Origin: Candidatus Moraniibacteriota bacterium
GTDB taxonomy: Bacteria; Patescibacteriota; Minisyncoccia; Moranbacterales; UBA2206
Direction of reading: 5' to 3'
Assembly: GCA_026396205.1 (NCBI GenBank)
Contig: JAPLXF010000028.1
Coordinates: forward strand, 1-20,769
Length of the DNA: 20,769 nucleotides
Below, piece by piece: positions 6,983 through 12,017 of this stretch. How positions within the stretch are numbered: the stretch's first letter is position 1; every line of letters begins with the position of its first letter. Under the pieces are notes generated by a model. It was not told the DNA's origin and ran no database searches. It saw nothing but the letters and a program-made list of their open reading frames with translations. Position numbers and translations under genes: made by a program.

Positions 6983-7539
6983 AACTAGCCTACTCATTCA
7001 TTCTCGGAATTATGGCCGCCATCAGCGCCATGATTATTGAATTTGTTTTTATTTCTTTTATGGCCGGCGAAAATTTTCTGGATGAAAAATTTTTCAACCA
7101 CTTAACTTCCCCGCTGATCGCCGCTATCATTATCGAGGAAGCTTTAAAATTATTTTTTATTTTTTGGGCCACTCGGGAATTGCAGGAAAGAAAGGCGGTC
7201 ATCTTCAGCGCCTTGGCAATCGGCTTGGGATTTTCTTCAATTGAAATAATTTTCATCATTTCAAAATTATTTTCCGTCCAAGCCGGCGAACTGTTAAATA
7301 TCTTTGGGGTTTTTATTATCCATATTGTCACCGCCGGATTCATCGGCTATATCTTGGCGGTTTCGCGAAATATTTTTTGGGCCGGCATTATGGCTTTTGC
7401 GCTAGCCGTCCTTTTGCATCTTGGTTATAACAGTTTGGTTATCTATAATTTTCCGCTGGCCTATCTTTACGCTTTCTTGGCTTTATTGACTGTGGTTTTC
7501 TATTTCTTAAGCAAAAAGGTCATTTCCAAGATTGACTAG
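6979..7539 (+). CDS. PrsW-like intramembrane protease
   Basis: 186-residue integral membrane protein with about six hydrophobic segments. The PrsW/CPBP-like metalloprotease signature is present within membrane helices: EEALK at 53-57 (E53, E54, K57), GFSSIE at 84-89 (E89), H115 in FIIHIVTAG, and HLGYN at 147-151 (H147, N151). In Bacillus PrsW cleaves an anti-sigma factor, which is interesting with an ECF sigma gene close by, but the link here is inference and no anti-sigma gene is visible. The start overlaps the tsaD stop (ATGA), suggesting translational coupling. It is shorter than Bacillus PrsW; the catalytic core is all present. Confidence 0.75.
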   Translation: MKLAYSFILGIMAAISAMIIEFVFISFMAGENFLDEKFFNHLTSPLIAAIIIEEALKLFFIFWATRELQERKAVIFSALAIGLGFSSIEIIFIISKLFSVQAGELLNIFGVFIIHIVTAGFIGYILAVSRNIFWAGIMAFALAVLLHLGYNSLVIYNFPLAYLYAFLALLTVVFYFLSKKVISKID

Positions 7540-7547
7540 CCAAAAAT

Positions 7548-7576
7548 TTGCCAAATTAAAAATGGTGGTTTATAAT
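7548..7576 (+). promoter_or_regulatory. Promoter for the Hsp20 gene
   Basis: TTGCCA (7548-7553) and TATAAT (7571-7576) are exactly 17 bases apart. Expected start is near 7583, leaving a leader of about 26 bases with no Shine-Dalgarno site. No CIRCE-like inverted repeat was seen. Confidence 0.75.
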
Positions 7577-7608
7577 CAAACCAGATAATAATTCTAACTT
7601 ATTAAAAA

Positions 7609-8127
7609 ATGGTGAAAGTAAAGAAGTCATTTTTCGAGCGGCTTACCGGCTCTACCAACATCGAGCCTGAAAATTACGATCGTGAAACATCCATTCAGCC
7701 GACTGCTGTTTATGAGGAAGACCGGCCCTCGTCAATGTTCAGTGCTTCGCCAGAAAAGCCTATGCAAGAAGAAAGCTTAACTTCAGGCGATGGCAGTGAA
7801 GGTCAGCTGACCATTGATGTTTATCAAACTGACACGGAAATCGTAATCAAATCAACTATTGCGGGAGTGAAACCGGAAGATTTGGATGTGAGCATCAGCA
7901 ACGACATGCTGACCATCCGTGGAGAGCGCAAAAAAGAAGAACAGACTCCGGAAGAAAATTATTATTACCAAGAGTGCTACTGGGGAATGTTTTCCCGCTC
8001 GGTTATTCTGCCCGTAGATGTTTTGGTGGATAAAATTGAAGCTTCCATGAAAAACGGCATTCTGACCATCCGGCTTCCTAAATCCGACACCAATAAAACT
8101 AAGAAAATTCAGGTCAGAGGATTTTAA
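7609..8127 (+). CDS. Hsp20/alpha-crystallin small heat shock protein
   Basis: 172-residue ATP-independent holdase chaperone of the cytoplasm. A disordered acidic N-terminal arm (1-64) precedes the alpha-crystallin domain (about 65-160): GQLTIDVYQTDTEIVI, AGVKPEDLDVSI, LTIRGERK, and the family signature ASMKNGILTIRLPK (145-158). The C-terminal I-x-V oligomerisation motif is at 167-169. The N-terminal arm is long for this family. It is a single-gene unit with its own promoter (7548-7576) and terminator (8145-8171). The ATG at 7609 has no ribosome site, in keeping with other genes in this window. Confidence 0.95.
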   Translation: MVKVKKSFFERLTGSTNIEPENYDRETSIQPTAVYEEDRPSSMFSASPEKPMQEESLTSGDGSEGQLTIDVYQTDTEIVIKSTIAGVKPEDLDVSISNDMLTIRGERKKEEQTPEENYYYQECYWGMFSRSVILPVDVLVDKIEASMKNGILTIRLPKSDTNKTKKIQVRGF

Positions 8128-8144
8128 AAAATAAAAAATATTTT

Positions 8145-8171
8145 AGCTCTCCTTAAACGGAGAGCTTTTTT
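8145..8171 (+). terminator. Intrinsic terminator of the Hsp20 gene
   Basis: AGCTCTCC (8145-8152) pairs with GGAGAGCT (8159-8166) around a 6-base loop, followed by six T residues. Confidence 0.92.
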
Positions 8172-8281
8172 ATCCCGCACCATTTTCAACAAAAATTTTA
8201 ATAATAATTATTTTTCCAGCGAAGCGGCTTTGCCTTCAATCTTGCTGCTAATATGAACTTTCCCGAAAAATGGTGCGGGAT
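8172..8281. repeat. 110-bp element with 15-bp perfect terminal inverted repeats
   Basis: ATCCCGCACCATTTT (8172-8186) is repeated inverted at 8267-8281. The 80-bp interior has no evident coding frame. It lies between the Hsp20 terminator and the promoter of the VanW-like gene. It may be a MITE-like element or a foldable RNA. No clear target-site duplication is visible. Confidence 0.65.
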
Positions 8282-8296
8282 TTGTTCAATTAAACA

Positions 8297-8325
8297 TTGC
8301 CTGGATGAAAAAATTAGGGTATCTT
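8297..8325 (+). promoter_or_regulatory. Possible promoter of the VanW-family gene
   Basis: TTGCCT (8297-8302) and TATCTT (8320-8325) are 17 bases apart. Transcription would start near 8332, only about three bases before the ATG at 8335, giving an essentially leaderless message. Confidence 0.42.
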
Positions 8326-8334
8326 TAAAGAGCG

Positions 8335-8670
8335 ATGGTTAAAAGAAACCTAATTTTATATGCCTCTATTTTTTCGTTTATGCTGGGAATAAACAGCGGT
8401 TTTTGCTGTGCTGAAGAGACGTCTTTGGGACTTTTTTCTGCTGCGGCCGCTCAAGGCAAGTTTTCCAAAAATCTTACCCTGAAGGTAAAAGATGCTAGTC
8501 TGGTTTTAAAAGAGTCTGATATCCAAAAATTAATTGCCCAGAAAGAAGAGCTTTTTTACAACCCAAAACACCAGTCAGAAATTGAGAATATTAATTTTTG
8601 CCAATACAAAAAACTTTTAATTTGCGAACTTCTTTTCCCGACTGTCCAAAAAATCATATCCAAAAAATAA
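8335..8670 (+). CDS. VanW-family protein, N-terminal part (frameshifted)
   Basis: 111-residue 5' part of a secreted VanW-family protein whose rest lies in another frame (to 9641). Residues 1-26 look like a signal peptide. The remainder (about 45-111) resembles the start of the YoaR-like putative peptidoglycan-binding domain that often precedes VanW domains. The frame stops at TAA 8668-8670, directly after a run of six A. One extra A there, or a -1 slip on AAA-TAA, would join it smoothly: ...ISKK followed by IIYASIDSEK of the downstream frame. This may be a true inactivating mutation, a homopolymer sequencing error or programmed frameshifting. The full product would be about 435 residues. Confidence 0.7.
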   Translation: MVKRNLILYASIFSFMLGINSGFCCAEETSLGLFSAAAAQGKFSKNLTLKVKDASLVLKESDIQKLIAQKEELFYNPKHQSEIENINFCQYKKLLICELLFPTVQKIISKK

Positions 8671-9641
8671 TCTACGCTTCTATTGATTCGGAAAAAGCCA
8701 AGCAATATCTGAATGATTTAGCCCGTCAAGTCAATAAAGATCCGTCTGACGCCAAGCTCCAAATGGAAGATGGCAAAGTTTCTCTTTTTTCCTTAAGCAG
8801 CAGCGGCTTGGAACTGGATATAAACAAAAGCTTGCAAATTCTTACTGATTATTTTAAAAACAATCAGAGCTTTGATTCGCTTGAGCTTTCTTATATCGAG
8901 AAAAAACCTGAAGTTGATATTGACTCCATTGATAACTTAGGAATTACAACATTAATTGGCGAAGGCCGATCCAACTTCCGGGGTTCTCCTAAAAATCGAA
9001 TTTTTAACATTAAAGTGGCCGCCAACCGGTTTAACGGCATTTTAATTAAGCCGAAAGAAGAATTTTCTTTCACCAAAATTCTGGGCGAAGTTGATGGCGA
9101 TCATGGCTATCTGGAAGAATTGGTCATTAAAAAAGACAAGACTGAACCGGAGTTTGGCGGCGGCATCTGCCAAGTTTCCACTACTGCTTTTCGGGCAGCT
9201 ATTTATAGCGGCTTGGAAATAACTGCCCGCCGAAATCACGCTTATCCGGTCAGTTATTATAATCCGCAAGGCATGGATGCCACAGTTTACGTACCCCGTC
9301 CTGATTTGCGCTTTATCAACAACACACCGGCTCATATTTTAATCCAGACGAAAATTGAGGGCACTGAACTCATCTTTGATTTTTACGGCACGGATGACGG
9401 GAGAAAAACCGAAGTTATCGGACCAAAAATAACCGAACGCAATCCGGACGGATCTATGAAAGCCACTTTTACCCAAAAAGTTTATGATAAGAACGGAAAA
9501 ATAATTTTGGAGGATGTTTTTAACAGCAGTTACGATTCGCCCAGCAAATATCCTCATCCCGGCGATGTCTTAACCCAAAAACCGGCTGGCTGGTCAGACA
9601 AGGAATGGTCAAAGTATAAAAAAGAGCATAATACCCAATAG
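8598..9641 (+). CDS. VanW-family protein, C-terminal part (frameshifted)
   Basis: Downstream frame of the split gene. The ATG at 8598 is only formal: its first 22 codons read out of frame over the upstream part, and genuine protein sequence begins near 8669 at IIYASIDSEK. The YoaR-like putative peptidoglycan-binding domain continues to about residue 100 of this frame. The VanW domain covers about 120-270, with IKPKEEFSFTKILG (150-163), the signature GGGICQVSTTAFRAA (187-201), RRNHAYPVSYY and GMDATV. A C-terminal tail carries a G5-like strand region (KVYDKNGKIILEDVF). VanW proteins are envelope-associated; their biochemical role is unsettled. A tRNA promoter begins six bases after the stop. 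Confidence 0.88.
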   Translation: MPIQKTFNLRTSFPDCPKNHIQKIIYASIDSEKAKQYLNDLARQVNKDPSDAKLQMEDGKVSLFSLSSSGLELDINKSLQILTDYFKNNQSFDSLELSYIEKKPEVDIDSIDNLGITTLIGEGRSNFRGSPKNRIFNIKVAANRFNGILIKPKEEFSFTKILGEVDGDHGYLEELVIKKDKTEPEFGGGICQVSTTAFRAAIYSGLEITARRNHAYPVSYYNPQGMDATVYVPRPDLRFINNTPAHILIQTKIEGTELIFDFYGTDDGRKTEVIGPKITERNPDGSMKATFTQKVYDKNGKIILEDVFNSSYDSPSKYPHPGDVLTQKPAGWSDKEWSKYKKEHNTQ

Positions 9642-9646
9642 AAACC

Positions 9647-9675
9647 TTGACATAAATTCTAAATTCTGATATCAT
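9647..9675 (+). promoter_or_regulatory. Promoter of the tRNA cluster
   Basis: A perfect TTGACA (9647-9652) and TATCAT (9670-9675) lie 17 bases apart. Transcription would start near 9682, about 24 bases before the outer tRNA remnant. Confidence 0.75.
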
Positions 9676-9761
9676 TTTTTATATTCTTTTTGCTTGCGCT
9701 TGTAGCTCCTCGTAGCTCAACGGATAGGACAGTCCCGCCTTGGCGGGAACATGGAGGCACG

Positions 9762-9864
9762 CCCCGCACCTTTTCTTCTCCCCATAGCTCAATGGATAGA
9801 GCGCCAGCCTTCTAAGCTGGACATAAAGGTTCGATTCCTTTTGGGGAGACAAGAAGGTGCGGGG
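9762..9864. repeat. Inverted repeat enclosing tRNA-Arg(TCT)
   Basis: CCCCGCACCTT (9762-9772) and AAGGTGCGGGG (9854-9864) are perfect 11-bp inverted copies; CTT (9775-9777) and AAG (9851-9853) add pairs. In RNA the inner tRNA would sit at the tip of a long helix that stacks on the T-stem of the outer tRNA remnant. Confidence 0.8.
9778..9849 (+). tRNA. tRNA-Arg (anticodon TCT)
   Basis: Complete 72-base cloverleaf. Acceptor CTCCCCA/TGGGGAG, D-stem GCTC/GAGC, anticodon arm CCAGC-CTTCTAA-GCTGG with anticodon TCT, T-arm AAAGG-TTCGATT-CCTTT, discriminator A. CCA is not encoded. It reads AGA (and AGG by wobble). It lies inside the T-loop position of a broken tRNA. Confidence 0.95.
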
Positions 9865-9896
9865 TGAAATTCCTCCCGAGGAGACAGAAATAATAT

Positions 9897-9981
9897 AATT
9901 GCGCCCATAGCTCCCCGTAAATCCCGCGGCGGGACACGGGGCAAGCAGTCTGGTTCCGCACAAAAATTGCGCCCATAGCTC
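9897..9981 (+). repeat. 17-bp direct repeat of the tRNA-Lys 5' end flanking a palindrome
   Basis: AATTGCGCCCATAGCTC occurs at 9897-9913 and again at 9965-9981, where it begins the real tRNA-Lys. Between them, CCCCGT (9913-9918) and ACGGGG (9936-9941) enclose TCCCG/CGGGA, followed by GCAAGCA. The 12-mer ACGGGGCAAGCA is identical to 4975-4986. The upstream copy has no matching tRNA 3' half. Confidence 0.75.
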
Positions 9982-10042
9982 AGTTTGGTAGAGCAGTTGC
10001 CTCTTAAGCAAATGGTCCCAGGTTCAAATCCTGGTGGGCGCA
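9969..10042 (+). tRNA. tRNA-Lys (anticodon CTT)
   Basis: 74-base cloverleaf: acceptor GCGCCCA/TGGGCGC, D-arm GCTCAGTTTGGTAGAGC, anticodon loop CTCTTAA between TTGC and GCAA (anticodon CTT), T-arm CCAGG-TTCAAAT-CCTGG, discriminator A. CCA is not encoded. The first anticodon-stem pair is a G-A mismatch. It reads AAG. Confidence 0.93.
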
Positions 10043-10097
10043 CAATTTAGACAAACGATTATACATGGGTTTGTGGACATTTTCAGAAACCAAGGTA

Positions 10098-10126
10098 TTG
10101 CCATTATAGAGCATGTACTTTATAAT
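10098..10126 (+). promoter_or_regulatory. Promoter giving a leaderless HNH transcript
   Basis: TTGCCA (10098-10103) and TATAAT (10121-10126) are 17 bases apart. Transcription should start at about 10132-10134, on the ATG at 10133. Confidence 0.72.
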
Positions 10127-10132
10127 TAAGAT

Positions 10133-10651
10133 ATGACCAAAGTTTTATGCAAAACATGTAAAAAAGAATTCTATGCTAAACCCAGCTGGATAAAAAATGG
10201 GTTTGGAAAATATTGTTCCAGAGTATGTCATTATAAATCAGCTAGAAATGGAAAGGAAATAATATGCTTTATTTGCGGTAAAGTAGCTTATAAATCACTC
10301 AAGGCGCTGAAAAGATCTAAGAGTAAAAAGTTTTTTTGCGGAAAATCATGCCAAACTATTTGGAGAAATTCCATTGTAAATATTGGAGTCAATCACCCAA
10401 ATTGGAAGGGCGGAAAACATGTTTCATATAGAAATATTTTAAATAAAAATAACATCCGAAAAATTTGTTTGCTTTGCAAAAACACTGACGAGCGAGTATT
10501 AGCTGCGCATCATGTTGATGGAAACCATAGAAATAATAAACTAAAAAATCTCTCTTGGCTTTGCCACAATTGCCATTCTTTAGTTCATAATCACAAAAAA
10601 GAAAAAGAAAGATTTTTAGAAACAGTTAAAAGTTATTTGCAAACTGATTGA
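10133..10651 (+). CDS. HNH endonuclease with two N-terminal zinc fingers
   Basis: 172-residue, basic, probably DNA-cutting protein. Two treble-clef-like fingers come first: C6/C9/C28/C32 and C45/C48/C69/C73. A short PNWKGG element (89-94), common in phage-type HNH proteins, follows. The HNH domain (about 110-152) has structural cysteines C112, C115, C144 and C147 and the metal/catalytic histidines H126, H127 and H152 with N136 between them. It sits inside the tRNA cluster, 90 bases after tRNA-Lys and 13 before tRNA-His. The gene is more AT-rich than its neighbours, consistent with acquisition as a free-standing homing-type nuclease. Its promoter predicts a leaderless message. Confidence 0.85.
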   Translation: MTKVLCKTCKKEFYAKPSWIKNGFGKYCSRVCHYKSARNGKEIICFICGKVAYKSLKALKRSKSKKFFCGKSCQTIWRNSIVNIGVNHPNWKGGKHVSYRNILNKNNIRKICLLCKNTDERVLAAHHVDGNHRNNKLKNLSWLCHNCHSLVHNHKKEKERFLETVKSYLQTD

Positions 10652-10663
10652 AGCTTTCAGAGT

Positions 10664-10735
10664 GGTGGCTATAGTTTAGTGGTAAAACACCAGTCTGTGG
10701 CACTGGTTTCGAGAGTTCGATTCTCTCTAGCCACC
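10664..10735 (+). tRNA. tRNA-His (anticodon GTG)
   Basis: Acceptor GTGGCTA (10665-10671) pairs with TAGCCAC (10728-10734). The anticodon arm is CCAGT-CTGTGGC-ACTGG and the T-arm GAGAG-TTCGATT-CTCTC. C10735 is the discriminator and G10664 supplies the extra G-1 typical of tRNA-His. Confidence 0.96.
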
Positions 10736-10755
10736 CCTGTGAAAGTTTCTAATCG

Positions 10756-10828
10756 GCGCTCTTAGCTCAGCGGATAGAGCATCTGGCTTCGGACCAGAGG
10801 GTCGGGGGTTCAATTCCCTCAGAGCGCA
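10756..10828 (+). tRNA. tRNA-Arg (anticodon TCG)
   Basis: 73 bases: acceptor GCGCTCT/AGAGCGC, D-stem GCTC/GAGC, anticodon arm TCTGG-CTTCGGA-CCAGA (anticodon TCG), T-arm GGGGG-TTCAATT-CCCTC, discriminator A. CCA is not encoded. Confidence 0.96.
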
Positions 10829-10849
10829 CTTAGAATATATTAGCACTTG

Positions 10850-10875
10850 AGCGGAGTTTATCCGCCTTTGGCGGA
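10850..10875. repeat. GCGGA palindromic repeat
   Basis: TCCGCC (10861-10866) and GGCGGA (10870-10875) form a 6-bp hairpin with a 3-base loop. An upstream GCGGA can pair alternatively with TCCGC. It resembles the other GC-rich palindromes at 4744-4757 and 9734-9747. Confidence 0.6.
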
Positions 10876-10889
10876 GACCAGAAAGCCAC

Positions 10890-10919
10890 AAAAAAAATCC
10901 CGAGAGAGGGATTTTTTTT
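10890..10919. terminator. Bidirectional terminator after the tRNA cluster
   Basis: ATCCC (10897-10901) and GGGAT (10908-10912) are flanked by eight A and eight T, extending the pairing to about 12 bp. It ends the plus-strand tRNA unit and can also stop minus-strand transcription from the AbrB-like gene. Confidence 0.87.
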
Positions 10920-10951
10920 ATTTTCTTAACTTATTTGGACTTGGAAAATGG

Positions 10952-10974
10952 ACTTGGAAGCGAAGCTTCCAAGT
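10952..10974. repeat. Perfect 10-bp hairpin downstream of the AbrB-like gene
   Basis: ACTTGGAAGC (10952-10961) and GCTTCCAAGT (10965-10974) surround a 3-base loop. It lies 12 bases past the stop of the minus-strand AbrB-like gene. There is no T-run, so it may protect the mRNA end or assist the terminator at 10890-10919. Confidence 0.6.
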
Positions 10975-10986
10975 TAGGCGCATTGG

Positions 10987-11163
10987 CTATTTTTTCCAAT
11001 CGGAAATTATGATTTTTTTGCCCAATTTTTTAACGACCACCCTTTGTCTTTCCCGCCAGCCGAATTCGCGGATGATTTCAATCGGAATCGTAACGCATAG
11101 ACTTTTCTTGCCTAATTTAGTCAGCTTTCTAATTTGACTTTCATTTTGCGGTCTTTTTGCCAT
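10987..11163 (-). CDS. AbrB/SpoVT-like DNA-binding protein, 58 residues
   Basis: Small basic protein beginning MAKRPQNESQ. Residues about 11-55 match the swapped-hairpin AbrB/MazE/SpoVT fold: KLTKLGKKSLCVTIPIEIIR (14-33) followed by EFGWRERQRVVVKKLGKKIIIS. In the family this domain dimerises and binds DNA, usually as a transition regulator or the antitoxin of a toxin-antitoxin pair. No toxin gene is adjacent on the same strand. Three spaced TTCGCA elements just upstream (11173-11209) could be its own operator. A plus-strand frame over the same bases is a shadow; the minus reading is preferred because it matches a known fold. Confidence 0.8.
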   Translation of the reverse strand: MAKRPQNESQIRKLTKLGKKSLCVTIPIEIIREFGWRERQRVVVKKLGKKIIISDWKK

Positions 11164-11172
11164 AATGATTTA

Positions 11173-11209
11173 TTCGCATGGGCGCATTCGCAGACGCGCT
11201 TTTCGCATG
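11173..11209. promoter_or_regulatory. Three spaced TTCGCA elements upstream of the AbrB-like gene
   Basis: TTCGCATG (11173-11180), TTCGCAG (11187-11193) and TTCGCATG (11202-11209) recur every 14-15 bases, immediately upstream of the minus-strand ATG at 11163. The spacing suits a multimeric regulator. Autoregulation is inference. Confidence 0.4.
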
Positions 11210-11302
11210 CTTTTATTACGTAATTAAGTATGTAATTTCCACCAGAGGCGGATCAGCTTTGGACTGAAATTTTTACTGGCAATATTTCCTGCTAAGGCAT
11301 TT

Positions 11303-11329
11303 TTCTGCTAAGGTTCAACCTTAGCAGAA
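11303..11329. repeat. 13-bp near-perfect palindrome after the TPR gene
   Basis: TTCTGCTAAGGTT (11303-11315) and AACCTTAGCAGAA (11317-11329) are separated by one base. CTGCTAAGG also occurs at 11289-11297, giving three copies. It lies eight bases past the TPR stop. With no T-run it may be a protein site or an mRNA end structure. Confidence 0.6.
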
Positions 11330-11336
11330 GCTTATA

Positions 11337-12014
11337 TTATATTAATTCCTTTAATTTTTTTATAGCATATTCGCTATCTGGAAATTTTGCTAATGTTTTT
11401 TGATATTGCCCAATAGCACCTTTGGTATCTCGTTGAAATTCAAAAAATTGTGCTTTTCTTATCATTGGCATATCGCTTTCGTTTTCAAGTAGAATTAGTC
11501 GATCAATATAATTGTGTGCATTTTCCAAATTTCCCAGTAAAAAAAAGCATTGGGCTATATCATCTATGGTTGGCCCGTTAGTCGGGTCTAGTTCAAAAGA
11601 TTTTTTATAGTCATCTAGAGCTTCTTCATATTTTTTCATTTTGTAATAACAATCCCCTTTAAATTTCCATAAATGAAAATGATCATTTTCTTCGTTTAAA
11701 CACCGGGTTAAGTATCTTAAAGATTCATTATAGTGGCCTTTGTGGTATAAACATCGTGCGTAATAACAAAGTGTGAGGAAATGATTTGGATCAGTTTTAA
11801 GTATCTCCTCACAAAGTTGAAAACATTCTTCAATAACATCAGGAGCAAAATCAGTTAATCCGACCTGATATTTCTCTTCTAGCTTATTAAAAATGTCTTC
11901 AATTTTGGGCCAAACATTCAAATCTCTCAATCCTCTTTTTATGAGTCTTGAATCCTCACTTAATTTTTTAAGTGATAGCTTTTCAGATTTTAGTATTTGT
12001 TTATTCTTATCCAT
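11337..12014 (-). CDS. TPR-repeat protein, with the N-terminal segment shared with its neighbour
   Basis: 225-residue soluble protein. Residues 1-35 form a lysine-rich segment that aligns with the N-terminus of the adjacent zinc-ribbon protein, with shared residues K5, Q6, K9, K12, S14, K17, S22, L24, R27, G28, L29 and L32. After a linker, helical pairs follow the TPR pattern at about 78-111, 113-146 (strongest, ending FELDP), 148-180 and 183-216. TPR arrays bind peptides or partner proteins; no enzymatic motif is present. It starts three bases after the stop of the zinc-ribbon gene and is the last gene of the J-domain operon. Function unknown; a scaffold or co-chaperone role is inferred from the context. 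Confidence 0.82.
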   Translation of the reverse strand: MDKNKQILKSEKLSLKKLSEDSRLIKRGLRDLNVWPKIEDIFNKLEEKYQVGLTDFAPDVIEECFQLCEEILKTDPNHFLTLCYYARCLYHKGHYNESLRYLTRCLNEENDHFHLWKFKGDCYYKMKKYEEALDDYKKSFELDPTNGPTIDDIAQCFFLLGNLENAHNYIDRLILLENESDMPMIRKAQFFEFQRDTKGAIGQYQKTLAKFPDSEYAIKKLKELI

Positions 12015-12017
12015 AAT

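Larger units (their letters stand above)
9706..9884 (+). pseudogene. Broken tRNA gene (Arg-like) interrupted by repeats and by tRNA-Arg(TCT)
   Basis: The 5' half (9706-9757) and 3' end (9865-9884) of one tRNA enclose another. The acceptor CTCCTCG (9706-9712) pairs with CGAGGAG (9877-9883), discriminator A9884. T-stem GGAGG (9753-9757) pairs with CCTCC (9872-9876). Removing exactly 107 bases (9758-9864) gives 72 bases, the same length as the inner tRNA, with a 7-base T-loop TGAAATT instead of the usual TTCRANN form. The anticodon arm is abnormal: TCCCG/CGGGA closes a 6-base loop without U33, and it matches the palindrome family seen at 4744-4757. The D-stem has a C-A mismatch. The D-arm resembles the inner tRNA-Arg, hence the Arg-like label. 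Probably not functional. Confidence 0.68.

Noticed and set aside
9758..9864. Group I or archaeal-type tRNA intron in the outer tRNA
   Set aside because: The insert is mostly another complete tRNA in a simple inverted repeat; no intron core is visible, and the outer tRNA is defective even after removal.
9679..10043. Minus-strand frames of 84 and 110 codons over the tRNA cluster
   Set aside because: They are reverse translations of tRNA genes and repeats, giving arginine/proline-rich peptides without any family pattern.
10847..11137. Plus-strand 96-codon frame
   Set aside because: It runs over a palindrome and a terminator, and its reverse strand encodes an AbrB-like protein with a recognisable fold.
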